A stretch of 64,000 nucleotides of DNA from Mycobacterium deserti (GTDB lineage: Bacteria > Actinomycetota > Actinomycetes > Mycobacteriales > Mycobacteriaceae). Positions within the stretch are counted from its first letter, which is position 1. Each line of letters opens with the position of its first letter. Below the pieces are notes generated by a model, which was not told the origin of the DNA, ran no database searches, and saw nothing but the letters and a program-made list of their open reading frames with translations. The position numbers were made by a program, and so were the translations under genes. Positions 14,029 through 22,313 of the stretch are shown piece by piece. Location of the stretch: NCBI RefSeq assembly GCF_025345615.1, contig NZ_JAODWD010000005.1, positions 434,001 to 498,000 on the forward strand. Reading direction: 5' to 3'.

Positions 14029-15068
14029 TTCAAGACAACGCTGACGGCCCGATCCGAGTTGCCGTACTGGCGCCGATCGCGTGGCGAACACCGCCGCGCA
14101 ACTACGGGCCGTGGGAGCAGTTCGCCTCACTGCTCACCGAAGGTCTGGTGGCGGCAGGCCATCATGTCACGCTGTTCGCCACGGCAGACTCGATCACGAC
14201 GGCAAGGCTGCATGCGACCGCGCCCGCTGGTTGGTCGGAGGATCCCACGATCGACGCCAAGGTCGCAGAATGCCTGCACATCGCTTCGGTGTTCGAGCGC
14301 GCCGGCGAGTTCGACATCATCCACAACGGGTTCGACTTCCTGCCACTGACATACAGCAATCTCGTCGCCACACCCGTGGTCACCACGATCCACGGGTTCT
14401 CGTCGAATCGGATCGTTCCCGTGTACGAGCGCTACGACGCCGGCACCGCCTACGTGTCGATCAGCGACGCCGACCGACACCCGAACCTGCACTACGCCGC
14501 GACGATTCACCACGGCATCGACATCGACGGGTTCACGATCCATCCCAGCCCGGGCGAGCACCTGCTGTTCTTCGGTCGAATCCACCCCGACAAGGGCACC
14601 GCCCACGCGATCGAGGTCGCCCGCCGATGTGGCCGAAGGCTCGACATCGCGGGGATCATCCAGGACGAGCAGTACTTCCGCGACGAGGTCGGCCCACACA
14701 TCGACGGCGAGCGGGTGCGCTACCTCGGCCCCGTCGATGCCAAGAACCGCGCGGACGTGCTGGGAAGTGCGCACGCCTTGCTCCACCTGATCGACTTCGA
14801 CGAGCCGTTCGGCTACAGCGTCGTCGAGGCGATGGCCTGTGGCACGCCGGTGATCGCCAACGCGAGAGGCTCCATGGGCGAGTTGATTTCGCACGGCACC
14901 ACCGGCTTGCTCGTCGACGACATCGACTCGGCGGTGGCCGCGGTCGCTGCCGCGGGCAACCTCGACCGCGGCGCCATCGCCGGCCTGGCCGCCCAACGCT
15001 TCACGGTTTCCGCCATGACCGACAAGTATGTCGCGGTCTACCGCGACGTCATCGGTCGTGGGGCGTGA
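14028..15068 (+). CDS. GT4-family glycosyltransferase, start codon non-canonical
   Basis: About 346 residues. The N-terminus IRVAVLAPIAWRTPPRNYGP and the later FDIIHNGFDFLPL, FFGRIHPDKG and EPFGYSVVEAMACGTPVIA (with the GT4 E-x7-E motif) identify a GT-B, family 4 retaining glycosyltransferase using an NDP-sugar. The frame is open from 14013, but no ATG, GTG or TTG occurs before GTG 14148, which would cut off the first beta-strand. ATT 14028, with GGGAAC about 7 nt upstream, is my best start; a sequencing or lineage-specific start mutation is possible. The stop overlaps the GTG of the GH13 gene (GTGA, 15065-15068), so the two act together, probably in alpha-glucan or glucoside metabolism. Confidence 0.82.
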   Translation: MQDNADGPIRVAVLAPIAWRTPPRNYGPWEQFASLLTEGLVAAGHHVTLFATADSITTARLHATAPAGWSEDPTIDAKVAECLHIASVFERAGEFDIIHNGFDFLPLTYSNLVATPVVTTIHGFSSNRIVPVYERYDAGTAYVSISDADRHPNLHYAATIHHGIDIDGFTIHPSPGEHLLFFGRIHPDKGTAHAIEVARRCGRRLDIAGIIQDEQYFRDEVGPHIDGERVRYLGPVDAKNRADVLGSAHALLHLIDFDEPFGYSVVEAMACGTPVIANARGSMGELISHGTTGLLVDDIDSAVAAVAAAGNLDRGAIAGLAAQRFTVSAMTDKYVAVYRDVIGRGA

Positions 15069-16771
15069 CGGTGGGTGGCGGACGCGATACTGCTTGGTGG
15101 CAGTCGGCCGTCGTCTACCAGATCTATCCGCGCAGCTTTGCGGACTCGAACGGGGACGGGGTCGGCGATCTGCGTGGCGTCATCGGACGCCTCGACTATC
15201 TACGGACACTAGGGATCGACGTCATCTGGTTGTCGCCGGTCTATCGTTCGCCACAGGTCGACAACGGCTATGACATCAGCGATTACCGCGACATCGATCC
15301 GTTGTTCGGCACCCTCCCCGAGTTTGATGCGTTGCTCGCCAGGGTGCACGAACTCGGCATGAAGTTGGTGATGGACTTGGTGGTCAACCACACCTCCGAT
15401 GAGCACCCGTGGTTCGTTGAGTCGCGGTCCTCGCGAGACAGCGCAACGCGGGATTGGTACATCTGGCGCGACGCACGTGACGGCGCCGAACCGAACAACT
15501 GGGGCTCGTTGTTCTCCGGTTCGGCGTGGGAATGGGATCAGACCACCGGCCAGTACTACCTTCACCTGTTCGACCGGAAACAACCCGACCTGAACTGGCA
15601 GAACCCCCAGGTGCGAAAGGCCGTTCAGGACACCATGATCTGGTGGCTCGACCGCGGCGTCGACGGCTTCCGGATGGACGTCATCAACTTCATCTCCAAG
15701 GCCGATGGGCTGCCCGACGCCCCGGCAGCCCCCGAGCAACGATTCGTCGTCGCCTTCGAGAACTTCGCCGACGGACCGCACGTGCACGAGTACCTCGCCG
15801 AGATGACACGCGCGGTTTTCGGTGGCCGCGACGGCGAGTTCATCACCGTCGGCGAAATGCCGGGCGTCACACCGCAACAAGCCCGGCTCTACACCGATCC
15901 AACGCGGGGAGAGCTGAACATGGTCTTCCAGTTCGAGCACGTCTCCGTCGACCATGGCCCGGCGGGGAAATTCGACTACCGCGGTCTCGACCTGGTGGCC
16001 CTGAAGAAGGCGCTGCATCGGTGGCAGGTGGAGTTGGCGGACACCGGATGGAACAGCTTGTACTGGAACAACCACGACCAGCCTCGCGTCGTGTCCCGGT
16101 TCGGCGACGACGACCCGGATTACTGGGCGGCCTCGGCCAAAGCGCTCGCGACCATTCTGCACGGCATGCGTGGCACCCCGTTCGTCTATCAGGGCGAAGA
16201 ACTGGGAATGACCAACTTCCCCTTCCGAACCCCTCAGGACCACCGGGACCTCGAAGCGGTGAACTTCCACAGGAGCGTGCTCGAAACCGGCGGAGATGAA
16301 GCCGCGGCGCTGGCCGGTTTGGCCAAGATCAGCCGCGACAATGCCCGTACACCCATGCAGTGGGACGCCGGACCGAATGCCGGGTTCAGCACCGGCGAGC
16401 CGTGGCTGGCCGTCAACCCCAACCACACCTGGCTGAACGCCGCAGCCCAGATCGACTCGGCGGGCTCGGTTTTCGCGCACTACCAGGCACTCATCCGTCT
16501 CCGCCACGACCTGCCGGTCCTGGTGGACGGCGATTTCACGCCGCTGATGGAGGACGACCCGCAGATCTGGGCGTACACCAGAAGCACGTCGACCGCCGAA
16601 CTCCTCATCATCGCGAACTGCGGACGGGACCCCCGCACTGTCGACATCGGCAGGGAATGGATCGATGCCGAGATGCTGCTCGGCCTGGCCGATGCCCCCG
16701 CGACGTTGACCTCGGCATCGCTTGACCTCGCCGGCTGGGACGCGCGCATCTACATGCGCCCGGTCCGATGA
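15065..16771 (+). CDS. GH13 alpha-glucosidase (oligo-1,6-glucosidase / AglA type)
   Basis: 568 residues from GTG 15065. The four GH13 motifs are present: DLVVNHTS, GFRMDVINF with nucleophile Asp205, VGEMPG with acid/base Glu264, and WNNHDQPR with Asp338. The opening WWQSAVVYQIYPRSFADSNGDG is typical of the oligo-1,6-glucosidase/alpha-glucosidase/trehalulose branch; no N-terminal signal, so it is cytoplasmic. It should hydrolyse or transglycosylate terminal alpha-glucosyl units (isomaltose, maltose or similar). Translation is coupled to the GT4 gene before it. Trehalose synthase is a less likely alternative because the C-terminal extension of TreS is absent. Confidence 0.9.
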   Translation: MTVGGGRDTAWWQSAVVYQIYPRSFADSNGDGVGDLRGVIGRLDYLRTLGIDVIWLSPVYRSPQVDNGYDISDYRDIDPLFGTLPEFDALLARVHELGMKLVMDLVVNHTSDEHPWFVESRSSRDSATRDWYIWRDARDGAEPNNWGSLFSGSAWEWDQTTGQYYLHLFDRKQPDLNWQNPQVRKAVQDTMIWWLDRGVDGFRMDVINFISKADGLPDAPAAPEQRFVVAFENFADGPHVHEYLAEMTRAVFGGRDGEFITVGEMPGVTPQQARLYTDPTRGELNMVFQFEHVSVDHGPAGKFDYRGLDLVALKKALHRWQVELADTGWNSLYWNNHDQPRVVSRFGDDDPDYWAASAKALATILHGMRGTPFVYQGEELGMTNFPFRTPQDHRDLEAVNFHRSVLETGGDEAAALAGLAKISRDNARTPMQWDAGPNAGFSTGEPWLAVNPNHTWLNAAAQIDSAGSVFAHYQALIRLRHDLPVLVDGDFTPLMEDDPQIWAYTRSTSTAELLIIANCGRDPRTVDIGREWIDAEMLLGLADAPATLTSASLDLAGWDARIYMRPVR

Positions 16772-16871
16772 CGCCCCTTGCCTCCCTCTGAGGAGGGGAA
16801 GAAACTTCGCCGATTCGCTGCGGACGGCACGCGTTGCGTGTCGACTGGGGTGAACGGAAAAGGGGTGGGAT

Positions 16872-18308
16872 ATGGAACAGCTGAGCTGGACGGACGACAT
16901 GATGTTGCGCGCCGAAAAACCAGAGACGCCAATGCAGATCCAGATGCTGTTGATCTACGACCAGTCAACGGTGCCCGGTGGCAGAGTCACCTTCAAACGC
17001 ATTCTGGGCGAGATCGACGCGCGACTGCATCTTGCACCGACATTCCGTCGGCGGCTGACCGAGTTGCCCGGCGGCCTGCACATGCCGTACTGGGTCGATG
17101 ATCCGAACTTCGACCTCGAGTACCACGTCCGGCACATCGCCTTGCCTCAGCCGGGGGACTGGCGTCAGCTGTGCATACAGATCGCCCGCATCCACGGACG
17201 CCAACTCGACCTTCGTCGGCCGCCGTGGGAGATGACGGTGATCGAGGGATTGAACTCCATCCCCGGTGTGCCGAAGGGGTCGTTCGCGATCTCGCTCAAG
17301 CTGCACCACTGTGTCGTCGACGGGATGGAAAGCGTCGAGTTGATGGCGGCCATGCATGATCTCGCGCCCGACAGCGCACGCCCCGCCCCACCGGACAAGC
17401 CATGGGAACCCGGGGCGCTGCCGTCGACAGCGGACCTCGTAGTGCGCACCGCGCTCAACGGCGCACTGCACCCGCTGCGCGCGGGTAAAGTCGTGATTCC
17501 GAGCGCATTTGGGGCGTTGCGCCACGTCGCGGCGCTGCCAGGAAAAATTGCCGGCGGAGTCGCGGCCGCACTGGCCCCGGGGGCGGGCTCGCTGTTCGCG
17601 CCGAACACGCGTTTCAACGGCGCGGCCACGCCGCACCGGGTGTTCGATGCCCGCTTCCACGACCTCGATGACTTCAAACGGATCAAAGCCTGTGTACCGG
17701 ACGCGACCATCAACGACGTGGCACTTGCCTACGTCGGGGGTGCGCTGCGCCACTATCTGGACGGGCACGGCGAGCTGCCCGACGAGACGCTCATCGCCGC
17801 GTGCCCGATGTCGATACGGTCCGACAGCGAGAGCGGCAGCGGCGGCAACCGACTCTTCGGCAGAGTGCAGGCACTGGGAACCACGATCTGCGATCCGCTC
17901 GAACGGCTGGCTGCCATCGTTGCGGAGACCTCGGCGTTCCGCGACACTTCCGATACCTCGAGCAGCTCCCGGCTGATGGAGCTGGTCGGCACCGTGCCTA
18001 CCACACTGCTGGGTTTGACGGTGAAAGCCGCTAGCGCAGTCCCTTTTTCGGGGCCCGCGATCGCCAATACCACGGTGAGCAACGTGCCAGGCCCGACCGA
18101 GCCGATTTTCTTCGCTGGCGCCCGCCTCGTGCGGGTCACCGGCCTGGGTCCGCTGATCGGCGGGATGAACCTTTTCCACATCGTGGCGAGTTACAACGGA
18201 ACAGTCTCGATCGGGGTGACAGCGGATCGTAGTGCGCTGCCCGACCCCGGTCACTACGCCGATTGTATGCAGAGCGCCTTCAAGGAGATGCTCAGCGCCG
18301 CAGGGTGA
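16872..18308 (+). CDS. WS/DGAT wax ester synthase / diacylglycerol acyltransferase
   Basis: 478 residues, ATG 16872 preceded by AAAAGGGG. The active-site motif HHxxxDG is seen as HHCVVDG near residue 145, and the C-terminal VSNVPGPTEPIFFAGARL block is typical. This family transfers acyl-CoA chains to diacylglycerol or long-chain alcohols and makes the storage triacylglycerol/wax esters that mycobacteria accumulate. A second member lies at 52015-53385. It starts 100 bp after the GH13 gene, so it may be separately transcribed. Individual substrate preference cannot be read from sequence. Confidence 0.9.
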   Translation: MEQLSWTDDMMLRAEKPETPMQIQMLLIYDQSTVPGGRVTFKRILGEIDARLHLAPTFRRRLTELPGGLHMPYWVDDPNFDLEYHVRHIALPQPGDWRQLCIQIARIHGRQLDLRRPPWEMTVIEGLNSIPGVPKGSFAISLKLHHCVVDGMESVELMAAMHDLAPDSARPAPPDKPWEPGALPSTADLVVRTALNGALHPLRAGKVVIPSAFGALRHVAALPGKIAGGVAAALAPGAGSLFAPNTRFNGAATPHRVFDARFHDLDDFKRIKACVPDATINDVALAYVGGALRHYLDGHGELPDETLIAACPMSIRSDSESGSGGNRLFGRVQALGTTICDPLERLAAIVAETSAFRDTSDTSSSSRLMELVGTVPTTLLGLTVKAASAVPFSGPAIANTTVSNVPGPTEPIFFAGARLVRVTGLGPLIGGMNLFHIVASYNGTVSIGVTADRSALPDPGHYADCMQSAFKEMLSAAG

Positions 18309-18360
18309 TCAGCGTGCTCCCACTCGCCAGCCGAATCGTCGCCGATGCCATGATGAGCGG

Positions 18361-18843
18361 GTGACTGAGCGCGATCGCGACGAACATGGCAGGCCCCAGA
18401 GCCGTCGCCCCCGCGACGAGCTCGGTCGACCGCTTCCGCCGGGCAGCGAGGGCGTTGCGCGCATCCCGGACGACCTCGAGTTGCCGCCGGCCGAAACGCT
18501 GGCCTTCGCCCAGGATCTGCTGGACCGGGGCTTGGCCTTCAACGCGCACGAAGTGCTCGAGGCCGCGTGGAAGAACGCCCCGGATGACGAAAGGTCACTG
18601 TGGCAAGCGCTTGCCCAACTTGCGGTCGGCATCACCCATGTCCAGCGCGACAACGGCAGGGGAGCGGTGTCCGTCCTCAGCCGCGCAGCGGCCGTCCTCG
18701 CCCACGATGACACGGGGCGGCGGTACGGTATCGACGCCGCAGGTTTGGCCGACTATGCGCACGCGCTGATCGACGACATGTCCGCGGACACCGTGATCAC
18801 GCCGGAACGCCTACGACCCCGCCTGGTTCATCGATCTGAGTAA
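18361..18843 (+). CDS. DUF309 domain protein
   Basis: 160 residues from GTG 18361. After a hydrophilic Arg/Glu-rich leader of ~40 residues comes the DUF309 helical pair FNAHEVLEAAWKNAPDDER and ALAQLAVGITHVQRDNGRGA. The conserved HEVxE motif gives the family its signature; function is unknown. The start lies 52 bp after the WS/DGAT stop and a weak ribosome site makes it somewhat uncertain. Confidence 0.78.
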   Translation: MTERDRDEHGRPQSRRPRDELGRPLPPGSEGVARIPDDLELPPAETLAFAQDLLDRGLAFNAHEVLEAAWKNAPDDERSLWQALAQLAVGITHVQRDNGRGAVSVLSRAAAVLAHDDTGRRYGIDAAGLADYAHALIDDMSADTVITPERLRPRLVHRSE

Positions 18844-18871
18844 CCTGTGCGGCGGCACTCTCGGGCCGACA

Positions 18872-19012
18872 CTACTCGGGCTGCACTCGTGTCTTCATGT
18901 CGCGGATGAGTTCCTCCACGCTGTCCTGATGGTTGGCGTAGGAACCCAGTTCGCGTGACGGCCCCAGTGGATGCTGTATCGCGTACCACAAACTGTCGAG
19001 ACGACTATTCAT
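18872..19012 (-). CDS. Small hypothetical protein (46 aa)
   Basis: ATG 19012 has AGGAAG a few bases upstream (19018-19025 region). The product MNSRLDSLWYAIQHPLGPSR... ends DMKTRVQPE, is soluble and rich in polar residues, and has no recognisable domain. It lies just after the DUF1206 gene on the same strand and may be its downstream operon member. A longer version would start inside the DUF1206 gene and has no such ribosome site. Confidence 0.5.
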   Translation of the reverse strand: MNSRLDSLWYAIQHPLGPSRELGSYANHQDSVEELIRDMKTRVQPE

Positions 19013-19055
19013 ACTTGCTTCCTGCTTCTGGTTGATCGTGTACGCGTAGCTCGGC

Positions 19056-19871
19056 CTACATCTTGGTGTAGCGGGCCATGGCGAAGCTGTACAGGCCATA
19101 GGTGATGATGCCCAAGCCGGCCGCGATTAACATCGCTGCCCCAAAGGGTTGCGCCCCAAGTGTTTTCAGAGCACCGTCGATACCGGTTGCCTGGTTCGGG
19201 TCTGTGCGACTGACGGCGACAACGATGAGTACTCCGGCGCCTGCGATGGCCAAGCCCTTGGCGACGTAGCCCACCGTACCCAGTCGCCGCACCAGATCGC
19301 TCGACGTGCCCTTGAGGTCGTCGAGAAACTTTCGCCAGGCTCCCTTGTAGATGTGGTACCCGCCTACCGCGACGATGACCACTCCCGCGGCTATCAGCGC
19401 GACAGTGCCCAGCCCTGTCTGCATCAGTCGTGCGCTGATGTCGGAGTTCTGCTCGCCGGTGGATTTACCTGCACCGCGGGCGAATCCGAATGTGGAGTAC
19501 GCGAGCGCGAAGTAGACGACCGCGAGTGCGAAGGCTTTTGCTCGGTCCAGGACTTCTGATGCTGTGCGCTGCGATTTCCGGGCCGTCGAGCGGCCCACCG
19601 CCGTCTCGACCAACCGCCACAGCGCCATCACCAAGAACGCCAGGGCGGCGACCCAGAGGGCGGCGATGCCACCTGGTTGAGCCGCCACCGCCGAGAGCGC
19701 ACCGGATTGATCAGCGTCGCCGACGCTGGTGCCCAGGGCGATCCGAATGGCCAAATAGCCGATGGTGAGGTGCAACAGACCGCTCACGACGTAGCCGGTT
19801 CGGGCGAAGCGTTCGAAGGTGCTGTTCTGGACGATCTCGGTCGCGGTGGAGGACGAGGCCTGGTCGAACAT
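19056..19871 (-). CDS. DUF1206 membrane protein
   Basis: 271 residues with about six membrane segments arranged as three repeated pairs, each opening with a 'GYVxxGLxxxxxGxLAxxxA'-like helix (FARTGYVVSGLLHLTIGYLA; TVGYVAKGLAIAGAGVLI) and carrying YHIYKGAWRKFL. This triple repeat is the DUF1206 pattern, common in actinobacteria and cyanobacteria; function unknown. ATG 19871 follows TTAGGAG. It heads or sits within a run of leftward small membrane/stress genes (18872-21327). Confidence 0.85.
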   Translation of the reverse strand: MFDQASSSTATEIVQNSTFERFARTGYVVSGLLHLTIGYLAIRIALGTSVGDADQSGALSAVAAQPGGIAALWVAALAFLVMALWRLVETAVGRSTARKSQRTASEVLDRAKAFALAVVYFALAYSTFGFARGAGKSTGEQNSDISARLMQTGLGTVALIAAGVVIVAVGGYHIYKGAWRKFLDDLKGTSSDLVRRLGTVGYVAKGLAIAGAGVLIVVAVSRTDPNQATGIDGALKTLGAQPFGAAMLIAAGLGIITYGLYSFAMARYTKM

Positions 19872-19931
19872 CGATCGCTCCTAACCGGCCGGATGAGTCA
19901 GCACCCGGCCGCCTATGCCGTCGAGGGCGGA

Positions 19932-20384
19932 CTACCTGGCGCGGGGCATGGCCGGGGGGCCCTGCTGGCCTCTGGTCGATTCGTCACGAGTCGATTCGCG
20001 ATTGTCAGGTCCTGTCTGTGTCGTGTCGTCGTATTGTGTGTCCGGGTCAATCTTGTTGGCGCGGTCGTATTCCTGGTTCACCTCGTCGCGCGCGGTGGCA
20101 GCATCACTGTGACGCATCTGCGCTTGGTGCTGCAGGCCGGTCGCGTGCGCGGCTTTGGCGTCAGCTTCGGCCTGGGCGGCACGGGCTTTGGCTGCGGTCT
20201 CCTCGGCGAGAGCCTCGCGCTGCCCCACCTTGTGGGACTGCTCGGCCGCTTTGTTGCGGATGTCGCCTGCCTCAACGCGATGCTGCTGGGTGCGCTTGTT
20301 TCGCGCAAACCACGCGATTGCGGCCACGATCAGCAGGGCGATGACCACGACGGCCACGATTAGAATGATGGTGCTGGTAGTCAT
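19932..20384 (-). CDS. Membrane-anchored coiled-coil protein
   Basis: 150 residues: one N-terminal membrane segment (IILIVAVVVIALLIVAAIAW), then an Ala/Glu/Arg/Gln-rich heptad region (EQSHKVGQREALAEETAAKA) and a disordered acidic-polar tail (DDTTQTGPDNRESTRDE). ATG 20384 follows TAGGAGT. Similar short anchored coiled coils often accompany CsbD and DUF6131 proteins in mycobacteria (recollection). No catalytic residues; probably an envelope-stress structural protein. Confidence 0.7.
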   Translation of the reverse strand: MTTSTIILIVAVVVIALLIVAAIAWFARNKRTQQHRVEAGDIRNKAAEQSHKVGQREALAEETAAKARAAQAEADAKAAHATGLQHQAQMRHSDAATARDEVNQEYDRANKIDPDTQYDDTTQTGPDNRESTRDESTRGQQGPPAMPRAR

Positions 20385-20455
20385 AATGACTCCTAGAATT
20401 GGTCGAGCGGTGAGAAGTTCGGATCAGTTGTAGGCGTGCGGGTTTGAACTGGGGA

Positions 20456-20611
20456 TCAGTAATAGGTTTTACGGCCGCCGACGGCGCGTCCCATCGATCC
20501 CATCACGGTCAAGACGACGCCGACGATGAGAACGATGATGCCGATGGTCCACAAGATCGAGATGTTGAGGAGAAAGCCGGCGATGAGGAGGATGATTCCG
20601 AGAACGATCAT
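20456..20611 (-). CDS. DUF6131-like small membrane protein (51 aa)
   Basis: ATG 20611 follows AAAGGAAAAG. The product is two hydrophobic helices (MIVLGIILLIAGFLLNISIL and IGIIVLIVGVVLTVMGSMG) ending RAVGGRKTYY, matching the small DUF6131 actinobacterial proteins. Function unknown. Sits between the coiled-coil protein and CsbD on the same strand. Confidence 0.75.
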   Translation of the reverse strand: MIVLGIILLIAGFLLNISILWTIGIIVLIVGVVLTVMGSMGRAVGGRKTYY

Positions 20612-20648
20612 GGTGTTACTTTTCCTTTGGTAGAGCGGCGATTTGCGA

Positions 20649-20822
20649 TCAGCGCTTGAAGATGTCTTTGGCCTTGGCCCCCGCCTGCTTGGTATTGCCC
20701 TTGGCCTGCTCGAGGCGCCCCTCGGTGCGCAGCCGGGTGTTGCCGGTGGCGCGGCCCAAGTACTTCTTGGCGGCGCCCCTGACCGTTTCGGTCTTGTTGG
20801 CGAGCTTCTTGCCAATGCTCAT
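20649..20822 (-). CDS. CsbD-like stress protein (57 aa)
   Basis: ATG 20822 follows GAAGGAAG. The sequence MSIGKKLANKTETVRGAAKK then KYLGRATGNTRLRTEG and EQAKGNTKQAGAKAKD has the CsbD repeat of Lys/Gly/Ala-rich amphipathic helices. CsbD proteins are general-stress induced in many bacteria (SigB in Bacillus); the molecular role is unknown. Its company with DUF6131, DUF1206 and a membrane coiled coil suggests a stress cluster. Confidence 0.83.
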   Translation of the reverse strand: MSIGKKLANKTETVRGAAKKYLGRATGNTRLRTEGRLEQAKGNTKQAGAKAKDIFKR

Positions 20823-20883
20823 GGTGCTTCCTTCGATTTGTAGTGGTGGAAAAGCCAATGGGGACAGGGCTCGACGGATGGTG

Positions 20884-21327
20884 CTAGCGGGATGCGCCGC
20901 GTCTAGCGCTGGCAACTGGGCGCCGAATTCGTGACCATGGACGGAAATCTCGATCGCGATCGCCCGCCGCTGGGACTCCGCGCGGCTCAGCGCGCGTTGT
21001 TGAAGCGCTCTGGTGTTCGTGCAGGATGGCGAGGTCCCGGTTAAGGAACGCCGTTTCGCGCCGGGACTGTGCGAGTTCGCGACGCGCGTCTTGGCCGCGG
21101 CTCGCAGCGCGACGAGCACCGGCCAACAGCGCGCTCATGCCCAGCATGGCCACCGCGCCGACGACGATGCCGAACAGAAAGAGCGTGCCCGTCGATCCAG
21201 TGACGTGGTAGCCGAACACCGCGAAGTTCTCCGTCAACGAATGAGCGGAACCGGCGTTGCCGAGAATTCCGACCAGTCCGACGACGACGGCGGCAAGTAA
21301 AACGATCGCTCCAACGATGACGATCAT
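20884..21327 (-). CDS. Two-helix membrane protein with basic C-terminal region
   Basis: 147 residues: helices MIVIVGAIVLLAAVVVGLVG and TGTLFLFGIVVGAVAMLGMS with a short external loop, then a cytoplasmic Arg-rich coiled region (RRELAQSRRETAFLNRDL). The last ~40 residues are Arg-rich and low-complexity. I do not recognise the family. First gene of the leftward stress cluster, divergent from the TetR regulator at 21434; the palindrome at 21383-21399 sits in the shared promoter region. Confidence 0.65.
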   Translation of the reverse strand: MIVIVGAIVLLAAVVVGLVGILGNAGSAHSLTENFAVFGYHVTGSTGTLFLFGIVVGAVAMLGMSALLAGARRAASRGQDARRELAQSRRETAFLNRDLAILHEHQSASTTRAEPRGVPAAGDRDRDFRPWSRIRRPVASARRGASR

Positions 21328-21382
21328 GGTGACGCCTCTATTTCCGGTGCTAGGACTCCAGTAGACGCCTCACCGGGTAGCT

Positions 21383-21399
21383 TGTCAACAGCGTTGACA
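21383..21399. promoter_or_regulatory. Perfect 17-bp palindrome in divergent promoter (TetR operator candidate)
   Basis: TGTCAAC-AGC-GTTGACA: 7-bp arms, 3-bp centre, 34 bp before the tetR ATG and 56 bp before the leftward gene. Position and symmetry suit autoregulation by the adjacent TetR protein. Confidence 0.55.
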
Positions 21400-21433
21400 C
21401 ACACCATTGGTCTACAGTGTCGTAGGAGGAAAC

Positions 21434-22177
21434 ATGACTCCGATGATGGAACCGAGAACTCCCTTGGCCGCTGATGCTGAACCGCTCACGGCCGCCGGTC
21501 GCGACAACGGCCAGATCACCAGGTCGGTCATCCTGCACACCGCCCTGAGGATCATCGACCGCGACGGTGTGAATGCCCTATCCATGCGCCGACTCAGCGA
21601 CGCCGTGGAACGTGACACGACGGTGCTCTACCGCCACGTCGCAAACAAATCCGCGGTGCTCGACGGCGTTGCGGAAATCGTCATGAGCCAGCTCTCGGTG
21701 GACACCGCCGACCGTGACTGGGCGGGCCAATTACGGGCCGTCGCCCATCGCTTTCGCGCACTGGCTCTCGAACACCCGAACGTGGTGCCGCTTCTGGTCA
21801 CTCGGCCGTTGGCCACTCCGCTCGGGCAGCGGCCACCAGGCACGCTGCGCCCGCTTGAAGACGTTCTCACCCTGCTCATCTCCGCAGGGTTCACCGGCGA
21901 TGACGCGCTCCACATCTACCGCGTGCTGTTCGCGTACCTGCACGGTCACGTGCTCGACGAACTGCAGGAGATCATCGAACGGCCCGAAGAGACCGACCAC
22001 GTCCTGCAACTCGGGCTGCACCGGCTTTCGATCACCGACTTCCCTCGGCTGCGAGCCCTTGCGCCCGCTTTGGCCTCGTATGACGGCGCCGCTGAACTCG
22101 ACCGTGGACTCGACCTCCTGCTCAACGGCCTGGCCGCCGCCCTTACCCGGCCCGACGGATCGCCCCGCACCCCCTGA
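21434..22177 (+). CDS. TetR-family transcriptional regulator (TetR_C type)
   Basis: 247 residues from ATG 21434, which follows AGGAGGA (21424-21430). The helix-turn-helix is LSMRRLSDAVERDTTVLYRHVANKSAVLDGV, about residues 45-80. The ligand-binding half resembles the TetR_C (tetracycline repressor-like) group. It is divergent from the small membrane stress gene at 20884-21327 and is followed after 136 bp by a monooxygenase-SDR pair. Either side could be its target; the perfect palindrome in the divergent region makes autoregulation likely. Ligand unknown. Confidence 0.85.
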   Translation: MTPMMEPRTPLAADAEPLTAAGRDNGQITRSVILHTALRIIDRDGVNALSMRRLSDAVERDTTVLYRHVANKSAVLDGVAEIVMSQLSVDTADRDWAGQLRAVAHRFRALALEHPNVVPLLVTRPLATPLGQRPPGTLRPLEDVLTLLISAGFTGDDALHIYRVLFAYLHGHVLDELQEIIERPEETDHVLQLGLHRLSITDFPRLRALAPALASYDGAAELDRGLDLLLNGLAAALTRPDGSPRTP

Positions 22178-22232
22178 GACGCCACGGACCCGCAAAGGAT
22201 TGCTAGCTTCCCTCCGTGGCTACTAGTAAGTA

Positions 22233-22250
22233 ACCTACGGGTTCGTAGGT
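22233..22250. promoter_or_regulatory. 18-bp palindrome upstream of the monooxygenase
   Basis: ACCTACG-GGTT-CGTAGGT: perfect 7-bp arms, 64 bp before the monooxygenase GTG. It is operator-like but unrelated in sequence to the palindrome in front of tetR, so it may bind a different regulator. Confidence 0.5.
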
Positions 22251-22313
22251 GACCGGATCGAGTGTCGAGTACGACGGTGCGCTGGAGATGCGCGCCCAAC
22301 GGGGGGAGGCCAC

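Noticed and set aside
18872..19099. Longer 75-residue version of the small minus-strand protein
   Set aside because: Its start would lie inside the DUF1206 gene and has no ribosome site; ATG 19012 has one.
21374..21379. GGGTAG before the tetR gene as a SigF promoter
   Set aside because: No matching -35 element at the right spacing; the region is better explained by the palindromic operator.
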